A stretch of DNA of 64,000 bases from UBA11540 sp045536425 (GTDB taxonomy: Bacteria > Bacillota > Clostridia > Oscillospirales > Ruminococcaceae): the NCBI GenBank assembly GCA_045536425.1, contig JAZSNN010000026.1, positions 53,188 through 117,187 on the forward strand, written 5' to 3'. The notes below the pieces were generated by a model. That model searched no databases and was not told the DNA's origin. It was given only the letters and a program-made list of their open reading frames with translations. The position numbers were made by a program, and so were the translations under genes. Below are positions 8,592-18,108 of this stretch, in pieces (the stretch's first letter is position 1; every line of letters starts with the position of its first letter).

Positions 8592-9611
8592 ATGGCAGTA
8601 AAAGTTGCAATCAACGGATTTGGCCGTATCGGCCGTCTCGCATTCAGACAGATGTTCGGTGCAGAGGGTTACGAGATCGTAGCAATCAACGACCTCACAA
8701 GCCCCAAGATGCTCGCTCATCTTCTCAAGTATGACACAGCACAGGGCCGTTACGACGGACACACTGTAGCAGCTGACGACGAGGCTGGCACAATCACAGT
8801 TGACGGAAAGACACTCAAAATCTACGCTGAGAAGGACGCTGCAAACTGTCCTTGGGGCGAGCTTGGTGTTGATGTTGTTCTCGAGTGCACAGGTTTCTAT
8901 TGCTCTACCGAGAAGTCCATGGCTCACATCAATGCAGGCGCTAAGAAGGTTGTTATCTCTGCTCCCGCAGGCAATGACCTCAAGACAATCGTTTATTCCG
9001 TAAACGAGAAGAACCTCACAACAGAAGACAAGATCATCTCTGCTGCTTCTTGTACAACAAACTGCCTTGCTCCTATGGCTAAGGCGCTCAACGACTACGC
9101 TCCTATCCAGAGCGGTATCATGACAACCGTTCACGCATATACAGGCGACCAGATGATCCTCGACGGTCCTCACAGAAAGGGCGACCTCAGAAGAGCACGT
9201 GCTGGCGCACAGAACATCGTTCCCAACTCCACAGGTGCTGCAAAGGCTATCGGCCTTGTTATCCCCGAGCTCAACGGCAAGCTCATCGGCTCTGCTCAGA
9301 GAGTTCCTACCTGCACAGGTTCTACAACAATCCTCGTTGCAGTAGTTAAGGGCAAGGACATCACAAAGGACGGCATCAACGCTGCTATGAAGGCTGCTGC
9401 TTCCGAGTCCTTCGGTTACAATGAGGATCAGATCGTTTCTTCTGACGTAATCGGCATCACCTACGGTTCTCTCTTCGATGCAACACAGACAATGGTTGCA
9501 AAGATCGACGACGACACCTATCAGGTGCAGGTTGTTTCTTGGTACGATAACGAGAACTCCTACACAAGCCAGATGGTTAGAACCATTAAGTACTTCGCTG
9601 AACTCGCGTAA
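8592..9611 (+). CDS. gap: Glyceraldehyde-3-phosphate dehydrogenase, type I
   Basis: 339 residues, full length. AINGFGRIGRLAFRQ binds NAD, SAASCTTNCLAPMAKAL holds the catalytic cysteine, and the C-terminus is WYDNENSYTSQMVRTIKYF. It oxidises glyceraldehyde 3-phosphate in glycolysis. The start MAVKVAING has TGGAGG upstream; a frame extension to 8562 is not used. Codon choice is strongly biased, as in a highly expressed gene, and differs visibly from its neighbours. It stands alone with its own terminator. Confidence 0.97.
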   Translation: MAVKVAINGFGRIGRLAFRQMFGAEGYEIVAINDLTSPKMLAHLLKYDTAQGRYDGHTVAADDEAGTITVDGKTLKIYAEKDAANCPWGELGVDVVLECTGFYCSTEKSMAHINAGAKKVVISAPAGNDLKTIVYSVNEKNLTTEDKIISAASCTTNCLAPMAKALNDYAPIQSGIMTTVHAYTGDQMILDGPHRKGDLRRARAGAQNIVPNSTGAAKAIGLVIPELNGKLIGSAQRVPTCTGSTTILVAVVKGKDITKDGINAAMKAAASESFGYNEDQIVSSDVIGITYGSLFDATQTMVAKIDDDTYQVQVVSWYDNENSYTSQMVRTIKYFAELA

Positions 9612-9630
9612 GTTTAGAAAAGTTAAATTA

Positions 9631-9665
9631 AAATCCCAACCTCGTTTGAGGTTGGGATTTTTTGT
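9631..9665 (+). terminator. Terminator of gap
   Basis: AAATCCCAACCTC and GAGGTTGGGATTT around GTTT, followed by Ts; also usable by the convergent GH5 gene. Confidence 0.9.
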
Positions 9666-9668
9666 TTA

Positions 9669-10796
9669 TTATTCCGCCACTAAAATATCAACTATCGTGT
9701 CGTTCCATTCGTATTTTGCAAACAAACCGTTTTTTCTGTGCAAGCCGAAATTGCCGTCGTGATATGCCCACCAAGTGCAAGGAAGATTATGCTCTTTCAG
9801 AACATCTACAAGCGTTTGAATGTATAGTCCCTGATCTTCATAGGGAATAGTTTTCGGGTCGGTGTTAAATCCAAATTCGTTGAGTATGACGGGAATGCCG
9901 GTTTCTTTTTTGAAATCCGCCATAAATCCGAGCTCTTGTTTGAGTGCGGAGAGGATGTTTTCGTCGAGCTTTACAATGGTGCCCACGTTGTTCATCCAAG
10001 CCATATTTTGATGCGTAAAATCGAGAGTTGCATAGCAGTGAACCGCTACAATCACGTTGTCATAGTTCATCATCGGAGAGTTTCTGTAGGAGTTGTAGCT
10101 GTCTGCTTTGAGCGTCCACGGACCGTTCCAATCCGCAGTCGCAAAGCATATAGTGCGGTTTGGCGAAATCTCTCTGATGAAATTAGCCGTCAAGCATTGC
10201 ATCAACGAAAGGGTTGTCATATCGAGATTTCCGCCATCTGTGGTGTGAGGCTCGTTGATAAGCTCAAAAATGAGCATATCATTGTGCTCGTAATTCTTGT
10301 ATCGCTCGGCAACGCCTTTCCATATCTTCATAAATAGGATGTCGTCGCCCTTGACGGTGTCGAGGTTGGGCCATCCGTGGAAATCGAGGAAAACCACAAG
10401 CCCTGCATCATTCGCCAACCTGATAGCCTCGTCAACGTCCTTCATCTTAGAATCGTTGAGGTTGCCGTCCTTGTCGGAAAAATTTCTGAAATCTACGGGT
10501 AGACGTATGTGGTCAAAGCCCTTTTCGACAACATCGGCATAGGTGCTCTCCTTGTACAGAAAATCAGTCTGACGGTAAGTGTATTCAAGTGCAGACATAT
10601 TGATTCCGCGACGGATTTTTGTCAGATCGACCGCAAGGTCATATTCGCTTTTGACAACCTCGCTATCCTCGTTCGAAGCAGTATCAGCCGAAGAGGCCGA
10701 ATCCTCACTGCTCGTAACCGTTGTTTGGTTGCCACAACCGACAAGGCAACAAGCAATCACTATACATATAACTGATACAATAACAAAAGCTTTCAA
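9669..10796 (-). CDS. GH5-family endoglucanase-like lipoprotein
   Basis: 375 residues. A lipoprotein signal ends in CCLVGC, then comes an acidic Ser-rich linker and a TIM-barrel glycoside hydrolase of family 5: RLPVDFRNF, FLDFHGWP, the acid/base glutamate in FELINEPH, HCYATLDF, the nucleophile in VILNEFGF, and CTWWAYHDGNFGL. It should cut beta-1,4-glucan or mannan at the cell surface. The start is a TTG at 10796 with GGGGGTG upstream. Convergent with gap and divergent from coaX, so monocistronic. Confidence 0.88.
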   Translation of the reverse strand: MKAFVIVSVICIVIACCLVGCGNQTTVTSSEDSASSADTASNEDSEVVKSEYDLAVDLTKIRRGINMSALEYTYRQTDFLYKESTYADVVEKGFDHIRLPVDFRNFSDKDGNLNDSKMKDVDEAIRLANDAGLVVFLDFHGWPNLDTVKGDDILFMKIWKGVAERYKNYEHNDMLIFELINEPHTTDGGNLDMTTLSLMQCLTANFIREISPNRTICFATADWNGPWTLKADSYNSYRNSPMMNYDNVIVAVHCYATLDFTHQNMAWMNNVGTIVKLDENILSALKQELGFMADFKKETGIPVILNEFGFNTDPKTIPYEDQGLYIQTLVDVLKEHNLPCTWWAYHDGNFGLHRKNGLFAKYEWNDTIVDILVAE

Positions 10797-10916
10797 ATAA
10801 GCACCCCCAATGTTTTACATTATATTGTATCATTAAAAACAAAAAAAGCAATAATTTCCGCTTTAACTATTTGATTTTGGGAAATAATGTGATACAATAT
10901 AAAAAGAGGTGATTTC

Positions 10917-11684
10917 GTGATACTCGTAATTGATATAGGAAATACCAATGCCGTTATCGGTGCATTTGAGGGGGACAAAAAACTCTTTTTGTCCAGAATA
11001 GCGACCGACCGTTCAAAGATGAGCGACGAATATGCGGTTACCATAAAATCCATCCTCTCGCTTTACGGAGTCGAGGAGAATAAAATCGAAGGCGTTATCA
11101 TATCTTCGGTAGTGCCTCCGCTTTCCCGCGCGTTCAAGAATGCGGTAAAGAGAATCGACGAAAACCTCAAGGTTATGATGGTAGGCCCGGGAATAAAAAC
11201 GGGACTCAATATAAAGATAGACAACCCCGCACAGCTCGGTGCAGATTTGGTCTGCGTTTCGGTTGCGGCACAGGAAAAATACCCCGTGCCCTCGCTCGTC
11301 ATAGATATGGGCACCGCGACTACGTTTTCTGCAATCGACCGAAACCGTAACTTCCTCGGAGGCTCTATTGTCCCCGGTGTCAGAATAGGACTCGAAGCCC
11401 TCGTCGGAAAAACCGCACAGCTTCAGCAGATAAGCCTCGACGGTGACGTTGAAACCATTGGAAAAAACACCGCAGACTGTATGAAATCGGGAATAGTGCT
11501 CGGTGCAGCCTGTATGATAGACGGGCTCATCGAACGGTATAAGGAACTACTCGGAGATGACCTCACGGTTGTTATCACAGGAGGAATTTCGGGAGATATA
11601 CTGCCTCATTGCAGACAGAACATCATCCAAGACCAAGACCTTCTCATCGACGGCTTGAGGATACTCTACGAGAAAAATAAATAA
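10917..11684 (+). CDS. coaX: Type III pantothenate kinase
   Basis: 255 residues with the ASKHA-fold signatures DIGNTNAVIG (phosphate 1), IDMGTATTFSAID and VITGGISGDILPH. It phosphorylates pantothenate in the first step of coenzyme A synthesis. The start is GTG at 10917 behind AGAGGTG. TTGATT and TACAAT with a 16-base spacer lie upstream. The next gene is a probable pantothenate transporter component, so uptake and activation of the vitamin appear linked. Confidence 0.93.
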   Translation: MILVIDIGNTNAVIGAFEGDKKLFLSRIATDRSKMSDEYAVTIKSILSLYGVEENKIEGVIISSVVPPLSRAFKNAVKRIDENLKVMMVGPGIKTGLNIKIDNPAQLGADLVCVSVAAQEKYPVPSLVIDMGTATTFSAIDRNRNFLGGSIVPGVRIGLEALVGKTAQLQQISLDGDVETIGKNTADCMKSGIVLGAACMIDGLIERYKELLGDDLTVVITGGISGDILPHCRQNIIQDQDLLIDGLRILYEKNK

Positions 11685-11751
11685 TTTATAAGGCTTGACA
11701 CCTGTCAGACCAGCGCTGTATCCCAAAAGGAACAGCAGTAAGGAGACAAAA

Positions 11752-12345
11752 ATGAAAACAAAGACCCAAACCCTCACACGACTTGCAATTCTTTCCGCAC
11801 TCATCTTTTTGTTGTGCAACCTGCCGATTAAACTCGGCATCATCGAGATTACCCTCGGTATGATACCCGTCGCAATCGGTGCAATCACAATGGGAACGAC
11901 AGGCGGAATAATTTTAGGTGCAGTGTTCGGCACTGCAAGTCTTCTGCAATGCTTCGGAATTTTTATTCCCAGCCCCTTCGGACAGACAGTGCTTTCAATA
12001 AACCCATTTTTCACGGTACTCCTTTGCTATGTACCGAGAATACTTATGGGACTTTTGGTGGCGCTCATCTTCAAGGCGTTTAAAAACAAGAACGCCTTTG
12101 CATACGGCACGTCTGCACTTTCGGCGGCAGTGCTCAACACCGTGTTCTTCGTACCGCTTGCAATGCTCTTTTTCTGGAACACAGACTACTTTAAAGGTTT
12201 GTGCGAATTCTTCGGCACAGATAACTTCTTCCTTTTTGCCGCAGCGTTTGCAGGAATAAACGCGGTAGTCGAAGCTATCGTCTGCTGCATCCTCGGAGGA
12301 GCGGGAGCAAAGGCGGTTGACACCATCAATAAAAGACTCAAATAA
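11752..12345 (+). CDS. ECF transporter S-component, probably pantothenate-specific (PanT-like)
   Basis: 197 residues, about six membrane helices, with ITLGMIPVAIGAITMGTTGGIILGAVFGTASLLQCFG and a LSINPFFTVLLCYVPRILMG-type segment seen in PanT-like S-components. Such proteins bind a vitamin and work with a shared EcfA/A'/T energising module, not present here. The start MKTKTQ at 11752 has AAGGAG upstream. The 66-bp leader after coaX contains a short hairpin-forming stretch. Pantothenate specificity is inferred from the sequence and from coaX next door. Confidence 0.75.
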   Translation: MKTKTQTLTRLAILSALIFLLCNLPIKLGIIEITLGMIPVAIGAITMGTTGGIILGAVFGTASLLQCFGIFIPSPFGQTVLSINPFFTVLLCYVPRILMGLLVALIFKAFKNKNAFAYGTSALSAAVLNTVFFVPLAMLFFWNTDYFKGLCEFFGTDNFFLFAAAFAGINAVVEAIVCCILGGAGAKAVDTINKRLK

Positions 12346-12349
12346 CCCC

Positions 12350-12378
12350 TTGCAATTATCACAAAAGTGTGCTAATAT
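12350..12378 (+). promoter_or_regulatory. Promoter of cysE-cysS
   Basis: TTGCAA and TAATAT with a 17-base spacer, directly upstream of the T-box leader. Confidence 0.7.
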
Positions 12379-12384
12379 TGAATA

Positions 12385-12633
12385 TCATAAATAGAAAAAG
12401 CAATTGTCGGGAGAAGTAATCTCGGTGCTGACAACAGAGAATGGACGTCATCGGCTGGAAGCGTCCTTGTGAGAGCCTTTATGAAATGCACCCGACAGCA
12501 GTCCGCAGGAAATGGCGGAACGGCTTATTCCCGTTACAGAATATCAGAGGTGCCTTGTGGCACAAAAACGGAGTGGAACCGTGGTATAATACCGCCTCCT
12601 GTGACTGTTGTCGCAGGAGGCTTTCTTTTTTTT
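12385..12633 (+). promoter_or_regulatory. Cysteine T-box leader
   Basis: Stem I begins near 12405 with the AGTA bulge region (GGGAGAAGTAATCTC) and ends with the specifier loop GAAATGCACCC; the codon TGC (12487-12489) calls for tRNA-Cys. The T-box bulge GAGTGGAACCGTGG lies at 12571-12584. The competing terminator CCTCCTG...CGCAGGAGG (12595-12620) is followed by a T-run. Uncharged tRNA-Cys would stabilise the antiterminator and switch on cysE-cysS. Confidence 0.92.
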
Positions 12634-12643
12634 GGAGGTATTT

Positions 12644-13294
12644 ATGATAAAGAGAATAATGGAGGATGTCGAGTCGATAAAACGCCGTGACCCCGCGGCA
12701 AAAAGCTCTCTCGAGGTGCTTTTGCTCTACCCCGGAATGCACGCCTTGATATCCCACAGAATATCCCATTGGCTGTATAAAAATAATATGTTCACGATGG
12801 CAAGACTCAATTCCGAGATTTCAAAATTCTTCACGGGAATTGAGATTCACCCCGGAGCAACTATAGGAAAGGGTCTGTTTATAGACCACGGCACAGGTGT
12901 TGTCATCGGTGAAACTGCCGAGATAGGCGACGAGTGCACCATCTATCAGGGGGTCACCCTCGGCGGTACAGGCAAGGATAAAGGCAAACGTCACCCCACC
13001 TTGGGCAACAACGTGATGGTAGGCTGTGGTGCAAAGGTGCTCGGCCCCTTTAGAGTAGGGGATAACGTCAAGATTGCCGCAAATGCCGTAGTGCTGGAAT
13101 CGATAGAGGACAATGCAACTGCAGTAGGCGTACCCGCAAGGGTGGTAGTAAAGGACGGAGTTAAAGTGCCTCTTCACGACCTCGACCAGGTGCACATTCC
13201 CGACCCCGTTTCCCAGGAAATGTGCAAGCTTCTCGTAAAGCTCGAAGCGCTTGAAAAACGGCTGGACGAACTTGAAAACCGCAAAGGAGAATAA
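12644..13294 (+). CDS. cysE: Serine O-acetyltransferase
   Basis: 216 residues: a helical N-terminus, then a left-handed beta-helix of hexapeptide repeats with catalytic IDHGTGVVIGETAEIG and the GGTGKDKGKRHPT loop. It makes O-acetylserine for cysteine synthesis. The start at 12644 has GGAGG directly after the T-box terminator. One base separates its stop from cysS. Confidence 0.95.
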   Translation: MIKRIMEDVESIKRRDPAAKSSLEVLLLYPGMHALISHRISHWLYKNNMFTMARLNSEISKFFTGIEIHPGATIGKGLFIDHGTGVVIGETAEIGDECTIYQGVTLGGTGKDKGKRHPTLGNNVMVGCGAKVLGPFRVGDNVKIAANAVVLESIEDNATAVGVPARVVVKDGVKVPLHDLDQVHIPDPVSQEMCKLLVKLEALEKRLDELENRKGE

Positions 13295-13295
13295 A

Positions 13296-14696
13296 ATGAA
13301 ATTTTTTAATACACTCACAAGAGAAAAAGAAGAGTTTAAAACCATAAACGAGGGCGAGGTAAAGATGTATGCCTGCGGCCCTACGGTTTATAACTATATT
13401 CATATAGGAAACGCGCGCCCCATCTGTGTGTTTGATACACTTCGCCGTTACCTCGAATACAGAGGCTACAAGGTGACTTTTGTACAGAACTTCACCGACA
13501 TCGACGATAAGCTCATCAAGCGCGCAAATGAAGAGAATACAACCGTCAAGGAACTCGCTGAAAAGTATATCGTAGAGTATAAAAAGGATGCCGAGGGACT
13601 TAACGTCCGTCCCGCAACAATACACCCCAAGGCCACCGAAAATGTCGACAAAATCATCGAGCTTGTCAAAACCCTCGAGGATAAAGGCTATGCCTATGCG
13701 GTAAACGGCGATGTCTACTTTAGAAGCAAAAAGTTCGAAGGCTACGGAAAGCTCTCTCATATGCCGATGGAGGAGCTTGAGGCGGGTGCCAGAATTGACG
13801 TCAACAGCAACAAAGAGGACGAGATGGACTTCGTGCTCTGGAAGGCTGCAAAGCCCGGAGAGCCCTCTTGGACATCTCCTTGGGGAGAGGGAAGACCCGG
13901 CTGGCATATCGAGTGTACCGCAATGATAATGAACTACCTCGGTGAAACCATCGACATCCACTGCGGAGGTCAGGATCTGACCTTCCCGCACCACGAAAAC
14001 GAGATTGCACAGGCAGAAGCCGCAACAGGCAAGCCCTACGTAAACTATTGGCTCCACAACGGCTATATCAACGTAGATAATCGCAAGATGTCGAAATCTT
14101 TGGGCAACTTTTTCACCACCCGCGATGTTGCGGAGAAGTACGGCTATGAGCCCATAAAATTTATGATGCTCGCTTCTCACTACAGAAGCCCCATCAACTA
14201 TAGCGTCGAGATTATCGAGCAGAACAAAGCCGCTCTCGAAAGACTCTATAACTGCCGTGACAATATGGACTTTGCCCTCGGTAATGCAACCGACGAGGCA
14301 CAGCCAAACGACAAAGAACTCCTCGACAAACTCGAGGCAAGAAAAAATCAGTTTATCGAGGCTATGGACGATGACCTCAATACTGCCGATGCGGTAGCCG
14401 CAGTGTTCGACCTTTCCAGAGATATCAATACCGCCCTTTCCGCAGACAAGACCTATTCCAAGGACTACGTCAACGCGGCGATAAAGCTCTTTGACGAGTT
14501 GACCGACGTTCTCGGAATCGTCTACAACCGCAAGAAAGCCGACCTCGACAGCGAAATCGAGGAGCTTATTCAAAAGCGTCAGGAAGCAAGAAAGAACCGT
14601 GATTTCAAGACTGCCGATGAAATTCGCGATAGTCTAAAAGCACGCGGAATAGTCCTCGAGGACACCCCGCAAGGCGTGAAATGGCATATGGCATAA
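13296..14696 (+). CDS. cysS: Cysteinyl-tRNA synthetase
   Basis: 466 residues, class I. YACGPTVYNYIHIGNARP holds the HIGH motif and zinc-ligand Cys; HCGGQDLTFPHHENE and RKMSKSLGN (KMSKS) follow. It charges tRNA-Cys. The start MKFFNTLTREKEEF follows AAAGGAG. Placing it behind a Cys T-box with cysE couples cysteine supply and use. Confidence 0.97.
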   Translation: MKFFNTLTREKEEFKTINEGEVKMYACGPTVYNYIHIGNARPICVFDTLRRYLEYRGYKVTFVQNFTDIDDKLIKRANEENTTVKELAEKYIVEYKKDAEGLNVRPATIHPKATENVDKIIELVKTLEDKGYAYAVNGDVYFRSKKFEGYGKLSHMPMEELEAGARIDVNSNKEDEMDFVLWKAAKPGEPSWTSPWGEGRPGWHIECTAMIMNYLGETIDIHCGGQDLTFPHHENEIAQAEAATGKPYVNYWLHNGYINVDNRKMSKSLGNFFTTRDVAEKYGYEPIKFMMLASHYRSPINYSVEIIEQNKAALERLYNCRDNMDFALGNATDEAQPNDKELLDKLEARKNQFIEAMDDDLNTADAVAAVFDLSRDINTALSADKTYSKDYVNAAIKLFDELTDVLGIVYNRKKADLDSEIEELIQKRQEARKNRDFKTADEIRDSLKARGIVLEDTPQGVKWHMA

Positions 14697-14701
14697 CTAC
14701 C

Positions 14702-14736
14702 GCTACGGGCAATTCGTTGCCCGTAGCAATTTTTTC
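14702..14736 (+). terminator. Terminator of cysE-cysS
   Basis: GCTACGGGCAA and TTGCCCGTAGC close on TTCG, then a T-run. Confidence 0.9.
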
Positions 14737-15085
14737 ACAAAAAATAAATTTTCGTGCAAATATACATATATAAAAAGTGCACAAAATCAAAATAGTACAA
14801 GACAAAAATCCATATCACAAAAACCGTATAAATAAAAGAAACCTCGCGAAATATATGTATTATTTTATCATAAAAATATAGCATATTGTGTCAGTATGCA
14901 CAAAAAATATTGGTAAAAAAAATTACTTAAATCAAATTTGTGCTATTTAAAAAGCAAAAATTAGGTGTTATAATGTATAGACAAGGTAGTGTATATATGG
15001 GTGAGGTACGCCCATTTTACACCTACAATATTTCCAGAAGACCGCGCAGGGCTGGCGCGGAATCAAATAAGGAGGCAGTTTGAAC
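14737..15085 (+). promoter_or_regulatory. AT-rich leader and promoter region of the sugar-uptake cluster
   Basis: This 349-bp gap is very AT-rich at its left. TATAAT at 14969-14974 is a good -10 but the matching -35 (TTTAAA, 14946-14951) is weak, which suggests an activator. A roughly 100-nt leader follows with small inverted repeats (TGGG/CCCA near 14998-15014, CGCG/CGCG near 15044-15059). No operator or riboswitch class is recognised. Confidence 0.4.
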
Positions 15086-18000
15086 ATGAACCATGGCTTG
15101 AGAGTGATCAGTACTGTTGTTATGCTGGCTATGCTACTTACCGCAGTTCTGCCCTCGTTTGCTTTTGCAGATGAGGAACCGGTCAGCTCAACGACCGAAT
15201 TTGCTGACAACGTCACACTGGACGTAACGTTAGCAGACCCGTCGGAAATCGTCGATGACGAAACCGCTGACGGAGAAGCAGCAGAAGGCGACTCTGCTAC
15301 ACCCTCTGAGGAAGTAGACGTTGACTCTGAGAAGTATCAGTACTCCAGAGATAACAACTACATCAACTTCATCAACAAATATGCGAACGAGGCATATCCT
15401 GAGGGCGAGTATATCATCCCCGCTGCAGATTTCGTATCTCAGGAGGGAGCAAATGCAGAGATTTTGGAATCCTTTGAGGGCAAGACAAACGTTCTCAAAT
15501 GGGATTCTCAGGAAGGAAGCATCAGCTGGACTGTTAAGATTCCCGAGGGCAAGGGAGGACTTTACAACATCGGTATGTCCTACTATCCCGTTATGGAATC
15601 CACCCTCACAATAGCGTTCGCGATGAAGATCGACGGCAAGCTTCAGTTCAACTCTATGAAGAACTTCGAGTTCAACAGAGTTTACAAAAACAAGACCAAC
15701 GAGTTTTTGCAGGATAACCGCGGAAACGAGCTTCGTCCCGAGCAGCTTCAGGTTGGAGCTTGGCAGGAGAATATCTTCAAGGATGCCGAGGGTATCTATA
15801 ACGAAGGCTTCTACTTCTACCTTTCCGAAGGCGTTCACACCATCACTCTTGAAGCAGTAGGCGACGGAGCGTATATCGAGTATCTCAAGATATATCAGAA
15901 GGAAGATGCCGTTTCCTACGAGGAGTACATAAAGAACGTAACCGACGCACAGATCGAAGCATCCACCAAGGAAGCACTTGGCGAGGCTGTTGAGATCGAA
16001 GGCGAGGACACCTATACAAAATCCCATTCAATGCTGTCTCCATACAACGACAGAACAGATGCACTTTCACAGCCCTATCATGCATCAAAAATCAGAATAA
16101 ACACCATCGGTGGTGCAAACTGGAGCTCTCCCGGTCAGTGGATAGATTGGCAGTTTGACGTCGAAACCGCAGGTTACTATAAGATCGGCGTCAGATATCA
16201 GCAGAACTTCCTTCGCGGAATGTTCGTCACAAGATCCATAAAGATTGATGGCGTTACACCCTTTGAAGAACTCAGCGGAACACAGTTTATGTATTCAAGA
16301 AACTGGGACTTCAAGGTTCTCGGTGAGGATGAAACCGGCGAGGCATACTACTTCTACCTCGAGCCCGGCACCCACACCATTTCGATGGAAGTAACACTCG
16401 GCGATATGGCGGAGCTTATGAACGAGATAGATGAGTGCGTATACTACCTCAACTATCTCTACAGAAAGGTAATTATGATTACCTCCACCTCTCCCGATAC
16501 CTACCGTACCTACCGTCTCCACGAGAAGATTGACGACCTCATTCCCACCTTGGAAATGGTCTCCGGAATGCTCAAGGAGGTCGAGGCTGACATTATCGCA
16601 GTAACAGGCGGTAAGGGCTCCGAGGCTGCAACACTTGAAAAGGTATACGTACAGCTCGATAGCTTCATCGACGATAATGCCCGTTCACTCCACAAGCGAC
16701 TCACAGAATATAAAGAGAGTATCACAACTCTCGCAGCTTGGGTTCTTTCGATGAAATCTCAGTCTCTTGCGATAGACTATATGATAGTCACCCCCGCAAA
16801 CTCTGAGTTTAAGCGCACACAGTCTAATCTCTGGGAGGGCCTCGTTCACGAGTTCAACGCGTTCTTCGCTTCCTTCACAGAGGACTACAACAGTGTTGGT
16901 AACGTATCAGAGGACGGCTCACAGAAGGTCATCAAGGTATGGACCACAGTAGGCCGTGATAACGCTAATATCCTCAAGCAGATGATCGACGATATGTTCA
17001 CTGCAGAAACAGGAATCGGCGTTAACCTCCAGCTCGTACAGGGAAGCTTGATTCAGGCTATCGCCGCAGGAAGAAACCCTGACGTAATCAACGTTGACCG
17101 TACAACACCTATGAATCTCGCTATCCGTGGTGCACTCGTAGACCTCAAACAGTTTGATGACTTTGACCAGTTCGTAGCGGACAACTTCACTGAAACCGCA
17201 ACAACGGCATACACCATCGGAGACGCTGTATATGCGCTTCCCGAGACACAGACATTCAGTATGATGTTCTACCGTACAGATATTCTCGAAGAGTTCGGAC
17301 TTGAACCTCCTCAAACCTGGGATGATCTGTATGCAATGCTCCCGATACTCCAGAGAAACAACCTCGATGTTGGTGCAAACGGTATCTTCGGCGCAATGCT
17401 CTATCAGGCAGGCGGTCAGTACTACAACGACGACCTCACCGCAACAAACCTCACATCTAAACTTTCAGTTGACGTATTTACAAAGTATACCGACCTGTTC
17501 ACACAGTTCTCACTTCCCGTTAACTACGACCTGTTCAACCGTTTTAGAACAGGTGAGATGCCGATAGGCTTTACAGGCTATACCTTCTACAACCAGCTCA
17601 AGCAGGCTGCTCCCGAAATCTCGGGTCTCTGGGAGATGACACTTCTTCCCGGAACTATCAGAGAAGACGGAACAATAAGCCATGCGGACGGCGCGTCCGG
17701 CTCTGCGATCGTTGCGCTCAAGAGCGGAACAGTTCGCGAGGAGTATGCTTGGGAATACCTTAAATGGATAACAGGTACAGAGGCACAGTCCAGATACGGA
17801 CGTGAGATTGAAGGACTTCTCGGTCCTACAGCCCGTATCTCCACAGCAAACCTCAAGGCGTTTGAAACACTCGACTGGCCGAAAACCGTTCGTGATGAAA
17901 TCAACCGTCAGCGTGAAGAGATATTCGAGGTACCTGAGGTACCCGGCGGATACTACCTGCAGAGAAACATCAACAACGCGTTTAACCGCGTAGTTAACCA

Positions 18001-18091
18001 GGGCGACACACCTCGTGACGCGCTCAACGAATGGACAAAACAGACCGATAGCGAAATCGCACGTAAGCGTGCCGAGTTCGGATTAGACTAA
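15086..18091 (+). CDS. Giant extracellular solute-binding protein with N-terminal carbohydrate-binding-like domains
   Basis: About 1001 residues, roughly double a normal sugar-binding protein. A Sec signal peptide (to about residue 30, ending SFAFA) is followed by two beta-sandwich, CBM-like regions. Both use the same pattern: GGLYNIGMSYYP...GVHTITLEAVGD at about 150-260 and AGYYKIGVRYQQ...GTHTISMEVTLGD at about 350-440. A helical linker leads to a C-terminal family 1 solute-binding domain (about 610-1000: KVIKVWTTVGRDNANILKQM, NPDVINVDR, ALPETQTFSMMFYRTDIL). No lipobox is seen, so anchoring may use the N-terminal parts. ATG 15086 stands 10 bases from GGAGG; a TTG at 15080 is possible. Confidence 0.85.
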   Translation: MNHGLRVISTVVMLAMLLTAVLPSFAFADEEPVSSTTEFADNVTLDVTLADPSEIVDDETADGEAAEGDSATPSEEVDVDSEKYQYSRDNNYINFINKYANEAYPEGEYIIPAADFVSQEGANAEILESFEGKTNVLKWDSQEGSISWTVKIPEGKGGLYNIGMSYYPVMESTLTIAFAMKIDGKLQFNSMKNFEFNRVYKNKTNEFLQDNRGNELRPEQLQVGAWQENIFKDAEGIYNEGFYFYLSEGVHTITLEAVGDGAYIEYLKIYQKEDAVSYEEYIKNVTDAQIEASTKEALGEAVEIEGEDTYTKSHSMLSPYNDRTDALSQPYHASKIRINTIGGANWSSPGQWIDWQFDVETAGYYKIGVRYQQNFLRGMFVTRSIKIDGVTPFEELSGTQFMYSRNWDFKVLGEDETGEAYYFYLEPGTHTISMEVTLGDMAELMNEIDECVYYLNYLYRKVIMITSTSPDTYRTYRLHEKIDDLIPTLEMVSGMLKEVEADIIAVTGGKGSEAATLEKVYVQLDSFIDDNARSLHKRLTEYKESITTLAAWVLSMKSQSLAIDYMIVTPANSEFKRTQSNLWEGLVHEFNAFFASFTEDYNSVGNVSEDGSQKVIKVWTTVGRDNANILKQMIDDMFTAETGIGVNLQLVQGSLIQAIAAGRNPDVINVDRTTPMNLAIRGALVDLKQFDDFDQFVADNFTETATTAYTIGDAVYALPETQTFSMMFYRTDILEEFGLEPPQTWDDLYAMLPILQRNNLDVGANGIFGAMLYQAGGQYYNDDLTATNLTSKLSVDVFTKYTDLFTQFSLPVNYDLFNRFRTGEMPIGFTGYTFYNQLKQAAPEISGLWEMTLLPGTIREDGTISHADGASGSAIVALKSGTVREEYAWEYLKWITGTEAQSRYGREIEGLLGPTARISTANLKAFETLDWPKTVRDEINRQREEIFEVPEVPGGYYLQRNINNAFNRVVNQGDTPRDALNEWTKQTDSEIARKRAEFGLD

Positions 18092-18108
18092 GGAAAGGAG
18101 AGATTATC

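Noticed and set aside
13161..14573. 470-codon minus-strand open frame across cysS
   Set aside because: Shadow of the well-conserved cysS; no family resemblance.
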